Below are positions 3,992 through 5,525 of a stretch of 5,525 nt of DNA, piece by piece. The stretch is from an uncultured Collinsella sp. GTDB taxonomy: Bacteria; Actinomycetota; Coriobacteriia; Coriobacteriales; Coriobacteriaceae. The stretch lies in assembly GCA_900545555.1 (NCBI GenBank), contig UQZI01000104.1, positions 1 through 5,525 on the forward strand, written 5' to 3'. Within the stretch, counting starts at the first letter, position 1, and every line of letters starts with the position of its first letter. The notes beneath the pieces were generated by a model that saw nothing but the letters and a program-made list of their open reading frames with translations, had not been told where the DNA came from and ran no database searches. The position numbers and the translations under genes are program-made.

Positions 3992-5371
3992 CTAATGCAC
4001 AAACATGCGCACGAACTTGTGCTTCCAGCTTGCGTAAGGGGCATAGCGGAACGGCACGTCCAGCCACGTTGCCTTGTTCACGATGCTCTTCTTGTGGCTA
4101 AACGTATCGAAGCTCTCGCGTCCATGGTACTGTCCCATACCGCTCGCCCCCATGCCGCCAAAGCCCATATGGCTCGTGGCCAAATGCATAATGGTGTCAT
4201 TAACACAGCCACCACCAAAGGGCACGTAACGCACAAAGCGCTGCTGAACCTCACGGTCCTGGCTAAAGATATACAGGGCCAGCGGCGTCGGACGATCCGT
4301 AATAAACGTCTCGGCCTCGTCTAGGCTCTCAAACGTCAGCACCGGCAAGATGGGGCCGAAAATCTCCTCCTGCATCACGGCGTCATCGGGGGACACGCCG
4401 TCCAAAATCGTCGGCTCGATCTTGAGCGAAGCCTCGCGCGCGGCGCCTCCAAGCACGACCTTATCGGGATCGATCAGTCCGCGCACGCGCGCAAAGTGCT
4501 TGGCGTTGACGATATGCCCGTAATCCTCGTTGTCAAGCGGATGCTCGCCAAACATACGATGGACTTCCTCCTTGATGAGGCCCAGCAGCTCGTCGTGCAC
4601 GCGCGCATCGACCAGCAGATAGTCGGGCGCCACGCAGGTCTGCCCCACGTTGAGCCATTTGCCAAAGGCGATGCGCCGTGCCGCGACCTTCAAGTTTGCC
4701 GTCGCGTCCACGATGCAGGGGCTCTTTCCGCCCAGCTCAAGCGTCACGGGCGTAAGGTTTTTACTTGCGCGCTCCATAACGAACTTGCCGACCGGAACGC
4801 TACCGGTAAAGAAGATCTTGTCCCAGCACTCGTCGAGCAGCGCTTCGTTCTCGGCGCGCCCGCCCTCGACAACCGTCACCAGGCACGGATCAAATGCCTC
4901 TTCACAGATTTGCTTGAGCACCGCGCTCGATGCCGGAGCATAGGCGCTCGGTTTGATGACCACGGTATTGCCCGCGGCAAGGGCGCCAGCGAGCGGCTCG
5001 AGCGTTAGCAAAAACGGATAGTTCCATGGAGCCATGATGAGCGTGACTCCGTAGGGCACGGCTTGCGTCTTGCACACGCTTACGGCGTTGGCGAGGTCAC
5101 ACGGGCGCAGGAGCGGGCGGCTCCATCGAGCCACATGCGCAATCTGATGACGAATCTCGGAAAGCGAGGTGCCGATCTCACACATATAGACCTCGTCATG
5201 CGACTTTCCCAAATCGGTCTTGAGCGCATGGGCAATATCGGTCTCGTGTGCCCGCACTGCCTCGCGCAGGCGCACGAGGGCGCGACGTCGAGCATCGACA
5301 TCAAACGTGGCGCGCGTCTTAAAGTAGGCGCGCTGTTCGCCGACAATGCGCGCGATTTCCTCGGTGTTCAT
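3992..5371 (-). CDS. Aldehyde dehydrogenase, family 3 type
   Basis: A 459-residue NAD(P)-dependent enzyme that oxidises aldehydes to carboxylic acids. Landmarks in order are APWNYP with Asn117, the cofactor-binding Lys140 (VVIKPS), FTGS at 188-191, the general base Glu212 in LELGGKSP, the nucleophile Cys246 in GQTC, and EEIFGP at 335-340. The C-terminal part with PFGGGCVND (384-392), FGGMGASGMG and YHGRESFDTFSHKKS is characteristic of the class 3 (fatty or aromatic aldehyde) group. Length is typical and all catalytic residues are present. There is no C-terminal membrane anchor of the microsomal type, so it is probably soluble. The start at 5371 has a strong AGGAGG four bases upstream, overlapping the stop codon of the preceding gene. 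The natural aldehyde is not evident from the context. Confidence 0.94.
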   Translation of the reverse strand: MNTEEIARIVGEQRAYFKTRATFDVDARRRALVRLREAVRAHETDIAHALKTDLGKSHDEVYMCEIGTSLSEIRHQIAHVARWSRPLLRPCDLANAVSVCKTQAVPYGVTLIMAPWNYPFLLTLEPLAGALAAGNTVVIKPSAYAPASSAVLKQICEEAFDPCLVTVVEGGRAENEALLDECWDKIFFTGSVPVGKFVMERASKNLTPVTLELGGKSPCIVDATANLKVAARRIAFGKWLNVGQTCVAPDYLLVDARVHDELLGLIKEEVHRMFGEHPLDNEDYGHIVNAKHFARVRGLIDPDKVVLGGAAREASLKIEPTILDGVSPDDAVMQEEIFGPILPVLTFESLDEAETFITDRPTPLALYIFSQDREVQQRFVRYVPFGGGCVNDTIMHLATSHMGFGGMGASGMGQYHGRESFDTFSHKKSIVNKATWLDVPFRYAPYASWKHKFVRMFVH

Positions 5372-5379
5372 GGGCCCTC

Positions 5380-5525
5380 CTAGTTCTCATCCTCAAACAT
5401 ACCACCCGCGACGACCTCGTACATACGCTCGAGCTCCAAACGGTCCATCAAAAGTGGAACGGGGTATAGCGGATTGGCCTCGGCATCGGCATGGACCGCC
5501 ATTTGCGGAATATCGGATCGGCGAA
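5380..5525 (-). CDS. C-terminal end of an unrecognised protein (runs off the window)
   Basis: The last 47 codons of a gene entering from the right edge and ending in TAG. The visible part contains NPLYPVPLLMDRLELE, then a short helix-like segment and an acidic tail, FEDEN. I cannot assign a family. The stop codon is eight bases before the aldehyde dehydrogenase ATG and lies within the AACTAGGAGG that holds its ribosome binding site. The two genes are therefore almost certainly co-transcribed and translationally coupled. The reading frame is supported only by being open to the window edge and by this coupling. Confidence 0.65.
   Translation of the reverse strand, partial: RRSDIPQMAVHADAEANPLYPVPLLMDRLELERMYEVVAGGMFEDEN

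Noticed and set aside
3728..4324. A 198-residue open frame on the plus strand.
   Set aside because: It is antisense to the small genes and to the C-terminal coding part of the aldehyde dehydrogenase, runs through a strong hairpin, and shows no recognisable domain or ribosome binding site.

Overview
The window looks like a piece of the chromosome of a moderately high-GC gut actinobacterium, most likely Collinsella or a close Coriobacteriia relative. That placement is an inference from base composition, the style of the PTS and BglG genes, and tight minus-strand gene packing; no marker gene is present to prove it. Every gene I can support lies on the minus strand, so transcription runs from high to low coordinates.

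From the right-hand edge, the order is as follows. First comes the C-terminal end of an unrecognised protein (5380-5525), whose stop codon sits inside the ribosome binding site of a family-3 aldehyde dehydrogenase (3992-5371). A strong 12-16 bp hairpin (3932-3967) separates this from a cluster of two very small genes: a 59-residue Cys/His-rich protein (3746-3925) and, six bases later, a 63-residue protein with an acidic first half and a basic second half (3548-3739). A small metallophosphoesterase with its own likely promoter follows (2936-3481), ending at a 12-bp GC-rich terminator (2883-2915).

The left half is a sugar-uptake regulon of the bgl/lic type. A BglG/LicT-family antiterminator (2026-2862) is followed by about 340 bases of non-coding control DNA, a PTS EIIBC permease (236-1684), and the first 52 codons of a ChbG/YdjC-type carbohydrate deacetylase (1-158). 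The control DNA holds two inverted repeats centred 21 bp apart, a TATACT -10 box, a RAT-like antiterminator hairpin (1888-1915), and an overlapping intrinsic terminator ending in six T residues (1824-1894). The expected logic is that without substrate the permease phosphorylates the antiterminator and the leader terminates. With substrate, the antiterminator is dephosphorylated, binds the RAT and lets transcription run into the permease and deacetylase genes. The deacetylase hints at an N-acetylated sugar, but the substrate is not determined by the sequence.

The points most worth following are a Ser in place of the second conserved PRD1 histidine of the antiterminator, the diverged RAT with its core spacing kept, the paired upstream operators, and the short Cys-rich gene.
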